Counted from the stretch's first letter, positions 17,406-26,360 are shown. The stretch: 64,000 nt of DNA from UBA830 sp038146925 (GCA_038146925.1 JAYQSP010000011.1:930001-994000); one strand, 5' to 3'. The notes: a model not told the origin generated them from the sequence alone. Numbers and translations: made by a program.

Positions 17406-18326
17406 ATGCTGTCACCGGACCACTATCCTTATGTGCCCATGCCCGAACGGCAGCCTCTGAAATGGCCGGGCCGACACCGCATCGCCGTGATCTTTACGAT
17501 CAACTGCGAATTCTGGCCGATGACCTGGGACAAGCCGGAACCACTCTATCCCGGTGGCCCGGCCTCCATCCCTCACGTACTGCCGGGCAATGTTCCCGAT
17601 TATGCCAACTGGACCTGGCGGGAATACGGTCACCGGGTCGGGGTATGGCGTCTGTTCGAGGAATTCGACCGCGCCGGCGTGCCGACCACCTGCACAATCA
17701 ATGCGCTGACGGCGCTTGAAAGACGCCAGATCGTGGAAGCGGCGCACGAGCGCGACTGGGAGATTCTCGCCCATAACTGGTCGCAGACGGACATCATGTC
17801 ATCCTATGCCGGAAAACCGGACGAGGAACGCGACGTGATCAAACGCATTGTGGATGCCTATGCAGGAGTCGTTGGTAAACCGCCGCGGGGCTGGTTGTCG
17901 TCGTCTCTGCGCTCGACCCACGAAACGCCGCATCTTCTGAAGGAACTGGGTTTCGATTTCATGGCCTGCTACCTGAACGACGATCAGCCTTACATGATGC
18001 AGACGCGGCACGGGCCGCTGGTTCAGATTCCCTACTCGAATGACATAAACGACTTCGCTGTCTTTTCGCGCGGCGCAATGGCGGCATCCGGTGCGTTCGA
18101 GAGGTTTCGGGACGAATTCGACGTGCTCTACGAGGAGAGCGAGAAGAGCGGCAACATCATGAATATCGGGCTTCACCCGCATGTGATGGGGCGTGGTTTC
18201 GCGGTAAAAGCCTTGCGGGAATTCATCTCCTACGTGAAGGATATCGACGGCGTCTGGTTTCCGAAAAGGGAAGAAATTTCAGACTGGTATGCCGAAAATC
18301 ACGCATCGCACATAAAGTCGGTTTAA
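17406..18326 (+). CDS. Polysaccharide deacetylase (NodB-fold) family hydrolase
   Basis: This 306-residue protein is related to the NodB-homology carbohydrate esterase fold, in the subgroup close to allantoinase-type PuuE proteins that act on small cyclic amides. Segments are RIAVIFTINCEFWPMTW near residue 25, CTINALTALERRQIVEAAHE near 110, EILAHNWSQTDIM and MNIGLHPHVMGRG near 260. It has no signal peptide, so a cytosolic small-molecule substrate fits better than a polysaccharide. It closes the probable 14532-18326 operon. Its 3' end meets the cytochrome c gene tail to tail with a 4-nt overlap. Confidence 0.8.
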   Translation: MLSPDHYPYVPMPERQPLKWPGRHRIAVIFTINCEFWPMTWDKPEPLYPGGPASIPHVLPGNVPDYANWTWREYGHRVGVWRLFEEFDRAGVPTTCTINALTALERRQIVEAAHERDWEILAHNWSQTDIMSSYAGKPDEERDVIKRIVDAYAGVVGKPPRGWLSSSLRSTHETPHLLKELGFDFMACYLNDDQPYMMQTRHGPLVQIPYSNDINDFAVFSRGAMAASGAFERFRDEFDVLYEESEKSGNIMNIGLHPHVMGRGFAVKALREFISYVKDIDGVWFPKREEISDWYAENHASHIKSV

Positions 18327-18730
18327 GTCAAAATTAACGCTGTTGCGGAACGATGCCGGTTCAATTCAGGACTTTGCATTGCGATGGTGTTCGCGCTTCT
18401 CAAGTCCGCCATGGGCGGCCCAATCAGCGATCCGTCGGGGCGTTTGCCGTCACGGATCGCGATCATCAACTGCGCATCTGTCCAGTTGCCGATGCCGGTA
18501 TCCCTGTGCGGCGTCAGGTTCGGCGTCATGGCGTCGATCGGGCCTTCCTTCATGTTGAAGCCGCCCGCGAGCTCGTGCTTTGCCATCGGGCCGCCGGGCG
18601 CGGTGTGGCAGTTGCCGCAGGCGACGATCCCGCGCATCAGATAGGTACCGCGTTCGAGCGGTGTTTCCGCCAGTGCGGATACCGCCGGCAAAGTAAGCAG
18701 GAACAAAAGCGCTATGGCCGATTTTTTCAT
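18323..18730 (-). CDS. Secreted c-type cytochrome, probably C-terminally altered
   Basis: This 135-residue protein starts with a signal peptide (MKKSAIALLFLLTLPAVSAL, cleaved near Ala22) and has one haem site CGNCH at about residue 38, then TPNLTPHRDTGIGNWTDAQL and a likely axial Met in IGPPM. In this family the Met is followed by a helix like YRGMSDEDVKAIVAYL. Here that helix is absent and replaced by about 30 unrelated residues, so the 3' end seems truncated or rearranged. It would act in periplasmic electron transfer if functional. Divergent to the MBL-fold gene. Confidence 0.72.
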   Translation of the reverse strand: MKKSAIALLFLLTLPAVSALAETPLERGTYLMRGIVACGNCHTAPGGPMAKHELAGGFNMKEGPIDAMTPNLTPHRDTGIGNWTDAQLMIAIRDGKRPDGSLIGPPMADLRSANTIAMQSPELNRHRSATALILT

Positions 18731-18824
18731 TGGAAACCCCGTTTTTATTTTTGTGGTCAGGATAGCTGAATTCCCGCGGTAAGAAATCTGTTAGTTTGTC
18801 CGAAACTGTTACGGGAAAACAAAA

Positions 18825-19703
18825 ATGACGGGACTGAACATCGGCGGATTTGCCGTCGGCGAGGTGATGGAATGGCAGGGTGTGTACCGCGATCCGCTGG
18901 AGATGCTTCCCGATGCGACCCAGCCCGAGGTCGACCGGCACAGAAGCTGGCTGGAACCGCACAGTATCGATCCGGCCACCGGCAACGTCATCATGGCGTT
19001 TCGCAGCTATCTGATCCGGACCGAACGGCTGACCATATTGGTGGATGCCTGCGTGGGGAACGACAAGGAACGACCTGTCCGTCCGAACTGGCACCGGCAA
19101 AAATGGCCGTGGATGGATAATCTGCGCGCTCAGGGGGTGGAGCCGGAAGAAATCGACATCGTGATGTGCACGCATTTGCATACTGACCATGTCGGCTGGA
19201 ACACGAAGCTGGAGAACGGCCGTTGGGTGCCGACGTTTCCCAATGCGAATTATCTGTTCCACAAAACGGAGTACGACTACTGGGAAGAGGAACACAGGAC
19301 ACAGGACTGGGCGCGCGACGCCTTTCTCGACAGCGTCCTGCCCGTCGTCGAGGCCGGAAAAGCGACCATGGTGTCCGGCGACCACGAAATCGATACGGGA
19401 TTGTGGCTCGAACATGCGCCCGGACACACGCCCGGCGCCGTGTGTCTGCACGCGCAGGATGGAGGCGATCACGGTATATTCTGCGGCGATCTGATGCATC
19501 ATCCGTTGCAGGTACCGGAGTCCCAATGGTCGAGCATGTTTTGCGAAGACCCCGATCTGTCTCGGAAAACCCGAATGGCGTTCGTGGACAGACATGCGGA
19601 GTCCGGCACCATGATCCTGCCGGCACATTTCGCCGATGTTGGCGGCGGGCACATTGTCGGCGGCGGCCCGGACGGCAAGCCGATTTTCAAATTCGCGCGC
19701 TGA
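18825..19703 (+). CDS. MBL-fold metallo-hydrolase
   Basis: This 292-residue protein carries the metallo-beta-lactamase metal motif CTHLHTDHVGWN (HxHxDH) near residue 112, a downstream His in EHAPGHTPGA, the bridging Asp in FCGDLMHHP and a final His in LPAHFADVGG. The subgroup resembles hydrolases of lactones or esters such as N-acyl-homoserine lactonases, but the substrate cannot be assigned. No signal peptide. It is followed at 30 nt by the 3-hydroxyisobutyrate dehydrogenase-like gene, probably in one transcript. Confidence 0.82.
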   Translation: MTGLNIGGFAVGEVMEWQGVYRDPLEMLPDATQPEVDRHRSWLEPHSIDPATGNVIMAFRSYLIRTERLTILVDACVGNDKERPVRPNWHRQKWPWMDNLRAQGVEPEEIDIVMCTHLHTDHVGWNTKLENGRWVPTFPNANYLFHKTEYDYWEEEHRTQDWARDAFLDSVLPVVEAGKATMVSGDHEIDTGLWLEHAPGHTPGAVCLHAQDGGDHGIFCGDLMHHPLQVPESQWSSMFCEDPDLSRKTRMAFVDRHAESGTMILPAHFADVGGGHIVGGGPDGKPIFKFAR

Positions 19704-19733
19704 ACCAATGACCTATCTGACAGGAGACGTATT

Positions 19734-20645
19734 TTGACCGATATAGGATTCATCGGCCTCGGCAACATGGGCGCGGCGCTGGTCCGCCGCCTGTTGCCTC
19801 ATCACACCCTGCATGTCTGGGATCTGAACCCGGCAGCGGTCGACGCGCTGACCGCCGAGGGCGCCATCGCGGCCAACGGCCCTGAAGCTATCGGTGCGTC
19901 CGGAGCGGAGTTGATCGTCACCTGTCTGCCCACCTCCGCCCAGGTAGAGGAGGTCATTTTCGGACCGGACGGGCTTACGGGTACCGTGCCGGCGGGCACG
20001 CTGATCGCCGACATGACGACCGGCGATCCGATGGCGACCAAGGACATGTCGGCGCGCCTTGCCGAACAGGGGATCGACCTGATTGATGCGCCCGTATCCG
20101 GCGGCGTGGCGGGGGCGGAAGCCGGAACCATCGCGGTCATGATCGGTGCGCCGGCGGCGCTGTTCGACAAGGTAAAGCCGTCCTTCGAGGCGATCAGTCC
20201 CAACATCTTCCATGCCGGCGAAATCGGGGCCGGACATTCGATGAAGCTGATCAACAATATGATTTCGTCCTGCATCCGGCTTGCCACGTTCGAAGGCCTG
20301 GCGCTGGCGACCAAGGCGGGAATTGAACCCATGCGGTTCGCGGAAATTCTGGCGAAGGGGTCGGCCCGCGGCTACATCGCCGACACCACCCTGCCGACGC
20401 ATATCATTCCCGGTCGTGTGGAGCAGGGCTTCGGCCTCGCCCTGATGCACAAGGACCTGACGCTGGCGACCAAGCTGGGACAGGACATGAAGGCGCCGCT
20501 GACCACCGGCAACTACGCGCGCGAAGTGTTTCGCATGGCGCTGAACGAGCTGGGCGAAGATGTCGATATATCGCAGATTATCCGAGTGTTCGAACGGGCG
20601 GCGGATGTCGACATCTGCGAGGCGCAGAAGGAATTCGACAGCTAA
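19734..20645 (+). CDS. NAD(P)-dependent 3-hydroxyisobutyrate dehydrogenase-family oxidoreductase
   Basis: This 303-residue beta-hydroxyacid dehydrogenase begins with the Rossmann motif IGFIGLGNMGAALVRRLL, has the substrate loop DAPVSGGVAGAEAGT near residue 120, and the catalytic Lys in GHSMKLINNMI near 170. It would oxidise a beta-hydroxy acid or reduce the semialdehyde. The frame starts with TTG at 19734 preceded by CAGGAGAC; no ATG lies at the conserved start. 3-Hydroxyisobutyrate, tartronate semialdehyde or glyoxylate-type substrates are all possible. Confidence 0.85.
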   Translation: MTDIGFIGLGNMGAALVRRLLPHHTLHVWDLNPAAVDALTAEGAIAANGPEAIGASGAELIVTCLPTSAQVEEVIFGPDGLTGTVPAGTLIADMTTGDPMATKDMSARLAEQGIDLIDAPVSGGVAGAEAGTIAVMIGAPAALFDKVKPSFEAISPNIFHAGEIGAGHSMKLINNMISSCIRLATFEGLALATKAGIEPMRFAEILAKGSARGYIADTTLPTHIIPGRVEQGFGLALMHKDLTLATKLGQDMKAPLTTGNYAREVFRMALNELGEDVDISQIIRVFERAADVDICEAQKEFDS

Positions 20646-20718
20646 GTTGTTGATTAATAGATAATTAGCGGCGTTGCGGCATTGTAATGCGGTGTGAAAC
20701 CACCGGTCGAATGCCGTC

Positions 20719-21159
20719 ATGGGACTGTTCAGCAAGAAGAAGAAAGACCCGCGCGAACGGCGGCGCGTCTATCGCATTCCCGAAAAGAACGCGATGCTGG
20801 TGCTGAACGATGTCAGCTATCCGGTCACGGACTGGAGCATCGACGGATTCGGGGCACAGGGGTTTCGCGGCGGCTACGATGCGGGCGATACCGCGCGGGC
20901 ACGTCTGATCATCGTCCACCGGGGTAAACCGGTCGGATTCGATGCGAAGGCGAAGATCGTTCGCGCCGATCCGGAAAACCGGTTCCTGGCAGGTCAGTTC
21001 GTGAGTATGTCTTCATCGGCGCGCCAGGAGATCGCAAAGGTTTATCGCGAACGGCTGGCGATGTATCAGGCCGAAGTTTCGGGTACTGACGATATGGACC
21101 GGATCGACGCGGAAGCGATCAGCCGCGCTCTTCGATCGCGGGGTCTGGAATCACGCTGA
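20719..21159 (+). CDS. PilZ-domain protein (probable cyclic-di-GMP receptor)
   Basis: This 146-residue protein contains one PilZ domain. The c-di-GMP-binding signatures are visible as an Arg cluster (RERRRVYRI, near residue 14) and DWSIDGFG near 35, equivalent to RxxxR and D/NxSxxG. The rest is a short coiled C-terminal tail. It would be a stand-alone cytosolic effector that changes a partner's behaviour when c-di-GMP binds. Its last 41 nt overlap the convergent DnaJ-domain gene. Confidence 0.8.
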   Translation: MGLFSKKKKDPRERRRVYRIPEKNAMLVLNDVSYPVTDWSIDGFGAQGFRGGYDAGDTARARLIIVHRGKPVGFDAKAKIVRADPENRFLAGQFVSMSSSARQEIAKVYRERLAMYQAEVSGTDDMDRIDAEAISRALRSRGLESR

Positions 21160-21733
21160 CGATCACGTTCAGATCGCCCGGCGGCCCGCCGCCAAAGCCT
21201 TCGATCCCGAAACCGCGGAGCGTGATGATGTCGCCGTCCGTGGTGCCTTTCGGAATGTCGACCGCGACGGTCAGGCCGGTCATGGTGTTCACCAGCCTGC
21301 AGACGCCCTGATCGGCATCCGACTGAACGACTTTCAGGCTTTCGGCGATATCTTCGCCTTTCATCCAGAGCGACGTGGCGGCCGCACCCTTTACCCGGCC
21401 CAGCCGCGTGCCGGCGACGTCGCCGAACAGGTCGATCGTGCGTTCGCCAGTGCTTTCGTCTATTTCGAAGTCGAACCAGGCGCCGCCCTTTTGCCAGGGC
21501 TGCATATCGCCGTCGCCGGATCCGGCCGGCATGTTGCGGTCGAACTCCGCGCGCTTGCGCTTGTCCGCAAGCAGGTTGTAGGCAGCTGTCACATGCTTGA
21601 ACCGTTCGGCCGCCGCCTCGTCTCCGGCGTTGGCGTCAGGGTGCAGTTCTTTCGCAAGCTGGCGGTAAGCGCGTTTGATCTCGTCGAGATCCGCGTTTCT
21701 GTCGACGCCCAGCAACTCGTATGGAGAACTCAT
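21119..21733 (-). CDS. DnaJ-domain protein with C-terminal peptide-binding-like domain
   Basis: This 204-residue protein has an N-terminal J domain (YELLGVDRNADLDEIKRAYR and the HPD motif in ELHPDAN, residues 4-66), which stimulates DnaK ATPase. The C-terminal part (about 100-204) has KGEDIAESLKV and IPKGTTDGDIITLRGFG, resembling one DnaJ substrate-binding domain; there is no zinc-finger cluster, so it is CbpA-like but shorter. The ATG at 21733 follows GGGAAC. Its tail overlaps the PilZ gene by 41 nt. Confidence 0.83.
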   Translation of the reverse strand: MSSPYELLGVDRNADLDEIKRAYRQLAKELHPDANAGDEAAAERFKHVTAAYNLLADKRKRAEFDRNMPAGSGDGDMQPWQKGGAWFDFEIDESTGERTIDLFGDVAGTRLGRVKGAAATSLWMKGEDIAESLKVVQSDADQGVCRLVNTMTGLTVAVDIPKGTTDGDIITLRGFGIEGFGGGPPGDLNVIVSVIPDPAIEERG

Positions 21734-22286
21734 GTTCCCAGTTTCCAGATTGCCGGGGGAATGGTCAATATGCTGTATTTCGGGGGGTAAACCACAAGCT
21801 GTTGTTGTGATTCGCGTCGAAGCCTCTACAACTTGGGTCGCGGCATTACCCACGCCGTGGCAGTTCTACCCAAACTGCGCTGACAAAATCGCGTCCCGGC
21901 GTTCTGACCCACCTATGCGCCGGGGCGCGTACTTTTTTCGCCTTCGATCAGATTTGCTCTCGCAACCGAGGCCGTGGCTTCCACAAAGCGGTGCTTGCGG
22001 GGTTCTGATCCGAATTCCGGGCAAAAAAAATGGCCTCAGCCGCCCCCGGCTTTCGGCCTGACCCCTTCCGAATGAACTCAAACGCCCCAGAACCGGCTCG
22101 TTCATCCCTGGTGGGCCACCCACCCATCAATGCGAGTTCCATCGCGCTGACAGGTATTACAGTGCACCCACCCCCATCCGGCAACAATCGCGAATTTCAC
22201 GTTACCCACAGGCAGGTCATATAATCGGGGGATAAGACCACCATAACCGGTGGAAAACCGCATACGCCGTCGTATGGAGGAAGAAT
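21734..22286. other. Intergenic region without a recognisable gene
   Basis: About 550 bases separate the divergent 5' end of the DnaJ-domain gene from the 3' end of the flavoprotein gene. I find no frame with family similarity or codon bias. It holds a minus-strand terminator-like hairpin (22023-22058) and a weaker plus-strand one (GCGC-CGGG-GCGC followed by ACTTTTTT at 21917-21938). A small RNA on either strand is possible. No SRP, 6S or tmRNA core was recognised by eye. Confidence 0.5.
22023..22058 (-). terminator. Terminator-like hairpin with U run
   Basis: On the minus strand a nested stem (outer GGCC/GGCC, inner GCCG/CGGC with a G-rich loop) is followed by an A and eight T residues. It lies about 230 nt downstream of the flavoprotein stop and could end that transcript or a small RNA encoded in between. 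Confidence 0.5.
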
Positions 22287-23375
22287 TCAGTCCACCGGCT
22301 TGAAGAATCCCGCCGCCTGGTACTGTTTCGGCCAGGCATAGTCCTCGATTTCCAGCGCGCGCGCGGCATGATGCGCGAAGTAGGGGTCGTAAAGCTGGCC
22401 CTTGGCCATGCAGCACAGATCGGCGCGGCCCTCCGCGATGACCTCGTTTATCTGTTGCGGCCCGCCGACATTGCCCACCGTCATGGTGGGAATGCCTGCT
22501 TCGTTACGGACCCGTTCGCTGAACGGAGTCTGGAACAGGCCTTCGACCCGCGGACGCGGATCGTCTGTGACATTGCCGCTGGAGACGTCGACGATATCGA
22601 TGCCGGCTTCCTTTAGCATTTTGCCGATCTCGACCGCATCGTCGACCTCGGTGCCGCCATCGACCCAGTCATAGGCGGAGATACGCATCGAGATGGGTTT
22701 TTCCTCCGGCCAGTTGTCGCGGATGGCGTGGAATACGGCGAGCGGGAATCGCATCCGGTTTTCCAGCGGTCCGCCGTAGTCGTCGTTCCGGGTATTCGAC
22801 AGCGGCGAGATGAAGCTGGAAATCAGGTAGCCGTGTCCACCGTGGATTTCGATCATGTCGAAGCCTGCTTCGTCCGCCAAGCGCGCGCCCTGGGCGAACG
22901 CCTCGATCAGGCGGTCCATGTCGTCCTCCGTCATCTGACGCGGCGTCTGGCTGTCGGGCGAGAACGGTATGGCCGACGGCGCGATGATTTCCCATGCCCT
23001 GTCCTCCGGCAGGGGACCGCCGCCTTCCCAGGCAACCTCGCAGCTTGCCTTACGGCCCGCATGGGCGAGCTGGACGGCGATTTTCGCGTCCGAATGCGTG
23101 TGGACGAAATCAACGACCCGCTTCCAGGCATCGACGTGTTCAGGTTTGTACATGCCCGCACAGCCGTTCGAAATCCGGCCTTCCGGCGAGATATCCGTCA
23201 TTTCTGAGATGACCAGCCCGGTGCCGCCCATCGCGCGGCTGCCCAGATGGACGACATGCCAGTCGTTCACGGTGCCGTCCTCGGCGGAATACTGGCACAT
23301 GGGCGACATCACGAGCCGGTTTTTCACGGTCATGCCGCGCAGTGTGAAGGGCGTAAACATCGGGTTGTCTGACAT
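22287..23375 (-). CDS. NADH:flavin oxidoreductase, old yellow enzyme family (YqjM class)
   Basis: This 362-residue FMN protein reduces activated C=C bonds with NAD(P)H. The N-terminal segment KNRLVMSPMCQYSAEDG contains the Cys that marks the thermophilic-like/YqjM class. QLAHAGRKAS near residue 105, HGGHGYLISSFISPLSNTR near 180 (substrate and barrel residues) and the C-terminal MTVGNVGGPQQINE phosphate region are intact. Cytosolic. It is preceded on the same strand by the hydrolase/SnoaL fusion, 36 nt away, so they may be co-transcribed. Confidence 0.88.
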   Translation of the reverse strand: MSDNPMFTPFTLRGMTVKNRLVMSPMCQYSAEDGTVNDWHVVHLGSRAMGGTGLVISEMTDISPEGRISNGCAGMYKPEHVDAWKRVVDFVHTHSDAKIAVQLAHAGRKASCEVAWEGGGPLPEDRAWEIIAPSAIPFSPDSQTPRQMTEDDMDRLIEAFAQGARLADEAGFDMIEIHGGHGYLISSFISPLSNTRNDDYGGPLENRMRFPLAVFHAIRDNWPEEKPISMRISAYDWVDGGTEVDDAVEIGKMLKEAGIDIVDVSSGNVTDDPRPRVEGLFQTPFSERVRNEAGIPTMTVGNVGGPQQINEVIAEGRADLCCMAKGQLYDPYFAHHAARALEIEDYAWPKQYQAAGFFKPVD

Positions 23376-23411
23376 GGTGTTTCGGTCTTTCTTTAATTGG
23401 GGTGCGGGCGG

Positions 23412-24527
23412 TTACAGCGGTTTACCGTCGCTCGTCGCCCAAGCGTCCGCCATGAATATATTCGACGGCAGGTGTTCGTCCAGCACCTTGCGGGCGGCTT
23501 CCGCCCCGGCGACCGGCAGATCGCCTGTCTCCAGGACGCCGATCTGTTTCAGTGCCGAACCCTGATCCCAGTAAATATGTTCGTGACACACCTTGTCGCC
23601 GCGGAACTTGACGATCAGGACCGTCGCCAGTTCCACGTATTCCTGGGTCGGTTCGATGCCAGGGAAATACCGGTCCAGTACCTGGTCGTGTTTGAAACGA
23701 ACCACGAGTTCGAGCACTACCCGATCCGGCCCCAGCGTGTGCGAGACGGTGATGCTGGTGCGGTCGCGCGAGTTCTGATCGACGAAATGATATTTGTAGA
23801 ACCGTTTCAGCATGTCGTGCCCGACGCCGCCGGCCAGCGTCGCCACGTGATTGACGTAGGGATCGGAAATCATCGTCGCCATTGTTGCATCGACGTCGCG
23901 GGTCTCGAATTCGTGGCGGATGTGTTCCGCGAACAGGGCGACGTAATCGTAATGCGGTCCCACAACCCGGCGAATCAGTTCAAGCGCTCGCGAATGGGCA
24001 AGGCTGTCCACGCGCCGGTCGAACGCAGGCTGACCGGGCAGCGCGAATCCCGGCGCGGCGTCCGGCCAGTCAAAGACGCGGGACCCGTTAAGGGGATCGA
24101 GTCGCGCTGACAGATGCTGTGCCGCAGTTGCGGCGCCAGGCGCATTTTTCGTGCCGAACTGAAATACGACAGGGCAGGGAAGGCTTGCAGGGTCGAACCC
24201 GTGGCAGAGGCCGGCGGGTGGATCGAACGCGATGATGGCGTCGAATTCGTCCGCCGCCGAAACCGCGCTCGGAACGGTCCCGTCATGAGCGACACAGACG
24301 GGTCCGCCTGTGCATTCACTTCTCTGCGAGAGCATTCTGGCCGCTTTCGCCACATCTTCGGTAGCGGGGACGCCATTTAACGGGAAAACCGCATAGCCTT
24401 CTTCCGCGAACAGGGTTGCCCGCGCTTCGACGATACAGGGGGCGACGTCGCCGCAGAGCAGCAGAAGTCCCGGTCCCTTGCCGGAGTCGTGAACGTGTAT
24501 GACCGCATCATCGATGTTTTCACCCAT
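23412..24527 (-). CDS. Dienelactone hydrolase-like domain fused to a SnoaL-like domain
   Basis: This 371-residue protein seems to have two parts. Residues 1-195 look like an alpha/beta hydrolase of the dienelactone hydrolase type (LLLLCGDVAPCIVEARATLF, AFDPPAGLCHG, VFQFGTKNAPG). The normal G-x-C-x-G nucleophile elbow is not seen; the equivalent stretch reads VAHDGTVPS, so activity is doubtful. Residues about 220-350 are SnoaL-like (FETRDVDATMATMISDPYVNH, VCHEHIYWDQGSAL), a cone-shaped fold that often acts as isomerase or cyclase. The role is unknown. It lies upstream of the old yellow enzyme gene. Confidence 0.6.
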   Translation of the reverse strand: MGENIDDAVIHVHDSGKGPGLLLLCGDVAPCIVEARATLFAEEGYAVFPLNGVPATEDVAKAARMLSQRSECTGGPVCVAHDGTVPSAVSAADEFDAIIAFDPPAGLCHGFDPASLPCPVVFQFGTKNAPGAATAAQHLSARLDPLNGSRVFDWPDAAPGFALPGQPAFDRRVDSLAHSRALELIRRVVGPHYDYVALFAEHIRHEFETRDVDATMATMISDPYVNHVATLAGGVGHDMLKRFYKYHFVDQNSRDRTSITVSHTLGPDRVVLELVVRFKHDQVLDRYFPGIEPTQEYVELATVLIVKFRGDKVCHEHIYWDQGSALKQIGVLETGDLPVAGAEAARKVLDEHLPSNIFMADAWATSDGKPL

Positions 24528-24626
24528 AGCGCCGCTTCCTCATACCGGTTGATGCTCTCCAGCATGGCACCGGATCGCAAAGCGGGAAAGTTCCGCGTCG
24601 GCGCGTAAGTCTTCGATGGGAAAAAA

Positions 24627-24701
24627 TGGTGCCGCCGGAGAGAATCGAACTCTCGACCTCACCCTTACCAAGGGTGCGCTCTACCCCTGAGCTACGGCGG
24701 C
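24627..24701 (-). tRNA. tRNA-Thr (anticodon GGU)
   Basis: The minus strand reads GCCGCCGUAGCUCAGGGGUA and continues to a complete cloverleaf. The acceptor stem GCCGCCG pairs with CGGCGGC. The anticodon arm has stem CACCC/GGGTG and loop TTGGTAA, giving anticodon GGU (Thr). The T arm contains GUUCGAUUC. The CCA end is encoded. Confidence 0.96.
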
Positions 24702-24780
24702 ATCCAAAGAGCGGCGCACAATGCCATCGGCGGGCGAAAAGTCAACTGCATCCGTGCGTGTTTGGCGATATAACATCGAT

Positions 24781-24951
24781 ATGGAAAAGGAAGGTAAACG
24801 CCCGCGCAGCCGGGAAGAGGAACGCCGTGATCGCCAGGCCGAGGCACTGCGCGCGAATCTGCAGCGCCGCAAGCAGCAGATGCGGGAACGGGAAACCGCC
24901 GGTCAACGCGATGGCGGCGATAGTGGCGACGATTCCGCAGCGGGCCCATAG
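24781..24951 (+). CDS. Small charged protein, conserved upstream of murA
   Basis: This 56-residue, strongly charged protein (MEKEGKRPRSREEERRDRQA at its N terminus, then RANLQRRKQQMRERE) resembles short arginine- and glutamate-rich proteins that precede murA in many alphaproteobacteria. It is predicted to be a single long helix or disordered. The function is unknown. murA follows 118 nt later on the same strand. Confidence 0.6.
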   Translation: MEKEGKRPRSREEERRDRQAEALRANLQRRKQQMRERETAGQRDGGDSGDDSAAGP

Positions 24952-25069
24952 GCGCAGTTTACTGGCCATTACCCAGCGTCGGCAGTATATAACGCTTTCC
25001 CCGCAGGTACCGGACATCAGACGTTAACCCGCCGCGAGTCGTGCGCGCCCGTGGTAAGTATGCAGGCAA

Positions 25070-26347
25070 ATGGATCAGATCGTCATACAGGGTGGCCACC
25101 CGCTAAAAGGTGAGATCGCCATCAGCGGCGCGAAAAACGCCGCCCTGCCGCTCATGGCAGCCAGTCTGCTCAGTCCGGCACCTCTGACGCTGACCAATCT
25201 GCCGCGCCTGGCGGATATTTCGACCATGTCGAAACTGCTGGCGCAGCATGGCGTGCGCATCAGCGAAACGGAAAGCGCCGGGCAGGGCTGTACGATGACG
25301 TTCGATGCCGCGGCGATCGACAACACGGTTGCACCTTACGATCTCGTACGCCGCATGCGCGCGTCCGTCCTGGTGCTTGGCCCGCTGGTGGCGCGGTTTG
25401 GCGAAGCAAAAGTATCCTTGCCCGGCGGCTGCGCGATCGGCACCCGGCCGGTCGATCTCCATATCCAGGGCTTGGGAGCGCTGGGCGCCGAGATCGAACT
25501 CGATGGCGGTTATATGACGGCCCGGGCACCCAAGGGCCTGATCGGCGACAAGGTCGTGTTTCCCTTCGTGTCGGTGGGAGCGACGGAAAACATCATGATG
25601 GCAGCCTGCCTCGCGAAGGGAGAGAGCGTACTGACCAACGCTGCCCGCGAACCCGAGGTCACCGATCTTGCGAATTGCCTGGTCGCGATGGGCGCGAAAA
25701 TTGACGGGATCGGCTCCGATACCCTGACGATTCAGGGCGTCGATACCCTGTCCGCGGCCGAGCACAGGGTAGTCGGCGACCGGATAGAAGCCGGCACATA
25801 TGCGATGGCCGCCGCAATCACCGGCGGAGAACTGACGCTTGCCGGGGTTCCGTCCGATCTGCTCAAGGCGGTGTTCAAGATTCTCTCGCAGGCGGGGCTC
25901 GTGCTGGAAGATACGCCGGACGGGACGAAAGTCAGTGTCGATGCTGGCGGCATTCGCGGGGTCGATGTGATGACGGAACCGTTTCCCGGCTTTCCGACGG
26001 ATCTTCAGGCCCAGATCATGGCGATGATGTCCGTGGCGGACGGCGCAGCGATGATTACCGAAACCATTTTCGAAAACCGGTTCATGCATGTGCCGGAGTT
26101 ATCGCGCATGGGGGCGAACGTGAATGTCCACGGTGCGTCCGCCATGGTGCGCGGCGTAGACCGGTTGACCGGCGCGGAAGTGATGGCGACCGATCTCCGC
26201 GCGTCCTCTTCGCTGGTGCTGGCCGCTCTTGCCGCGCGGGGAGAAACGGTGATACGGCGTGTCTATCACCTCGACCGTGGATACGAACGGATCGAACAGA
26301 AGCTTGCTGCCTGCGGCGCCGTTATCGAACGGCGCCCCGAAGACTAG
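25070..26347 (+). CDS. murA: UDP-N-acetylglucosamine 1-carboxyvinyltransferase
   Basis: This 425-residue enzyme catalyses the first committed step of peptidoglycan synthesis, adding enolpyruvate from PEP to UDP-GlcNAc in the cytosol. The N terminus GGHPLKGEIAISGAKNAALP is diagnostic (with conserved Lys22 and Asn23). The catalytic, fosfomycin-reactive Cys121 lies in LPGGCAIGTRPVDLH. The C-terminal ATDLRASSSLVLAALAARG includes the conserved Arg and Ser. Length is typical. It heads the conserved block murA - DUF2948 - hisG - hisD. Confidence 0.97.
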   Translation: MDQIVIQGGHPLKGEIAISGAKNAALPLMAASLLSPAPLTLTNLPRLADISTMSKLLAQHGVRISETESAGQGCTMTFDAAAIDNTVAPYDLVRRMRASVLVLGPLVARFGEAKVSLPGGCAIGTRPVDLHIQGLGALGAEIELDGGYMTARAPKGLIGDKVVFPFVSVGATENIMMAACLAKGESVLTNAAREPEVTDLANCLVAMGAKIDGIGSDTLTIQGVDTLSAAEHRVVGDRIEAGTYAMAAAITGGELTLAGVPSDLLKAVFKILSQAGLVLEDTPDGTKVSVDAGGIRGVDVMTEPFPGFPTDLQAQIMAMMSVADGAAMITETIFENRFMHVPELSRMGANVNVHGASAMVRGVDRLTGAEVMATDLRASSSLVLAALAARGETVIRRVYHLDRGYERIEQKLAACGAVIERRPED

Positions 26348-26360
26348 GACCCGAAGAACG

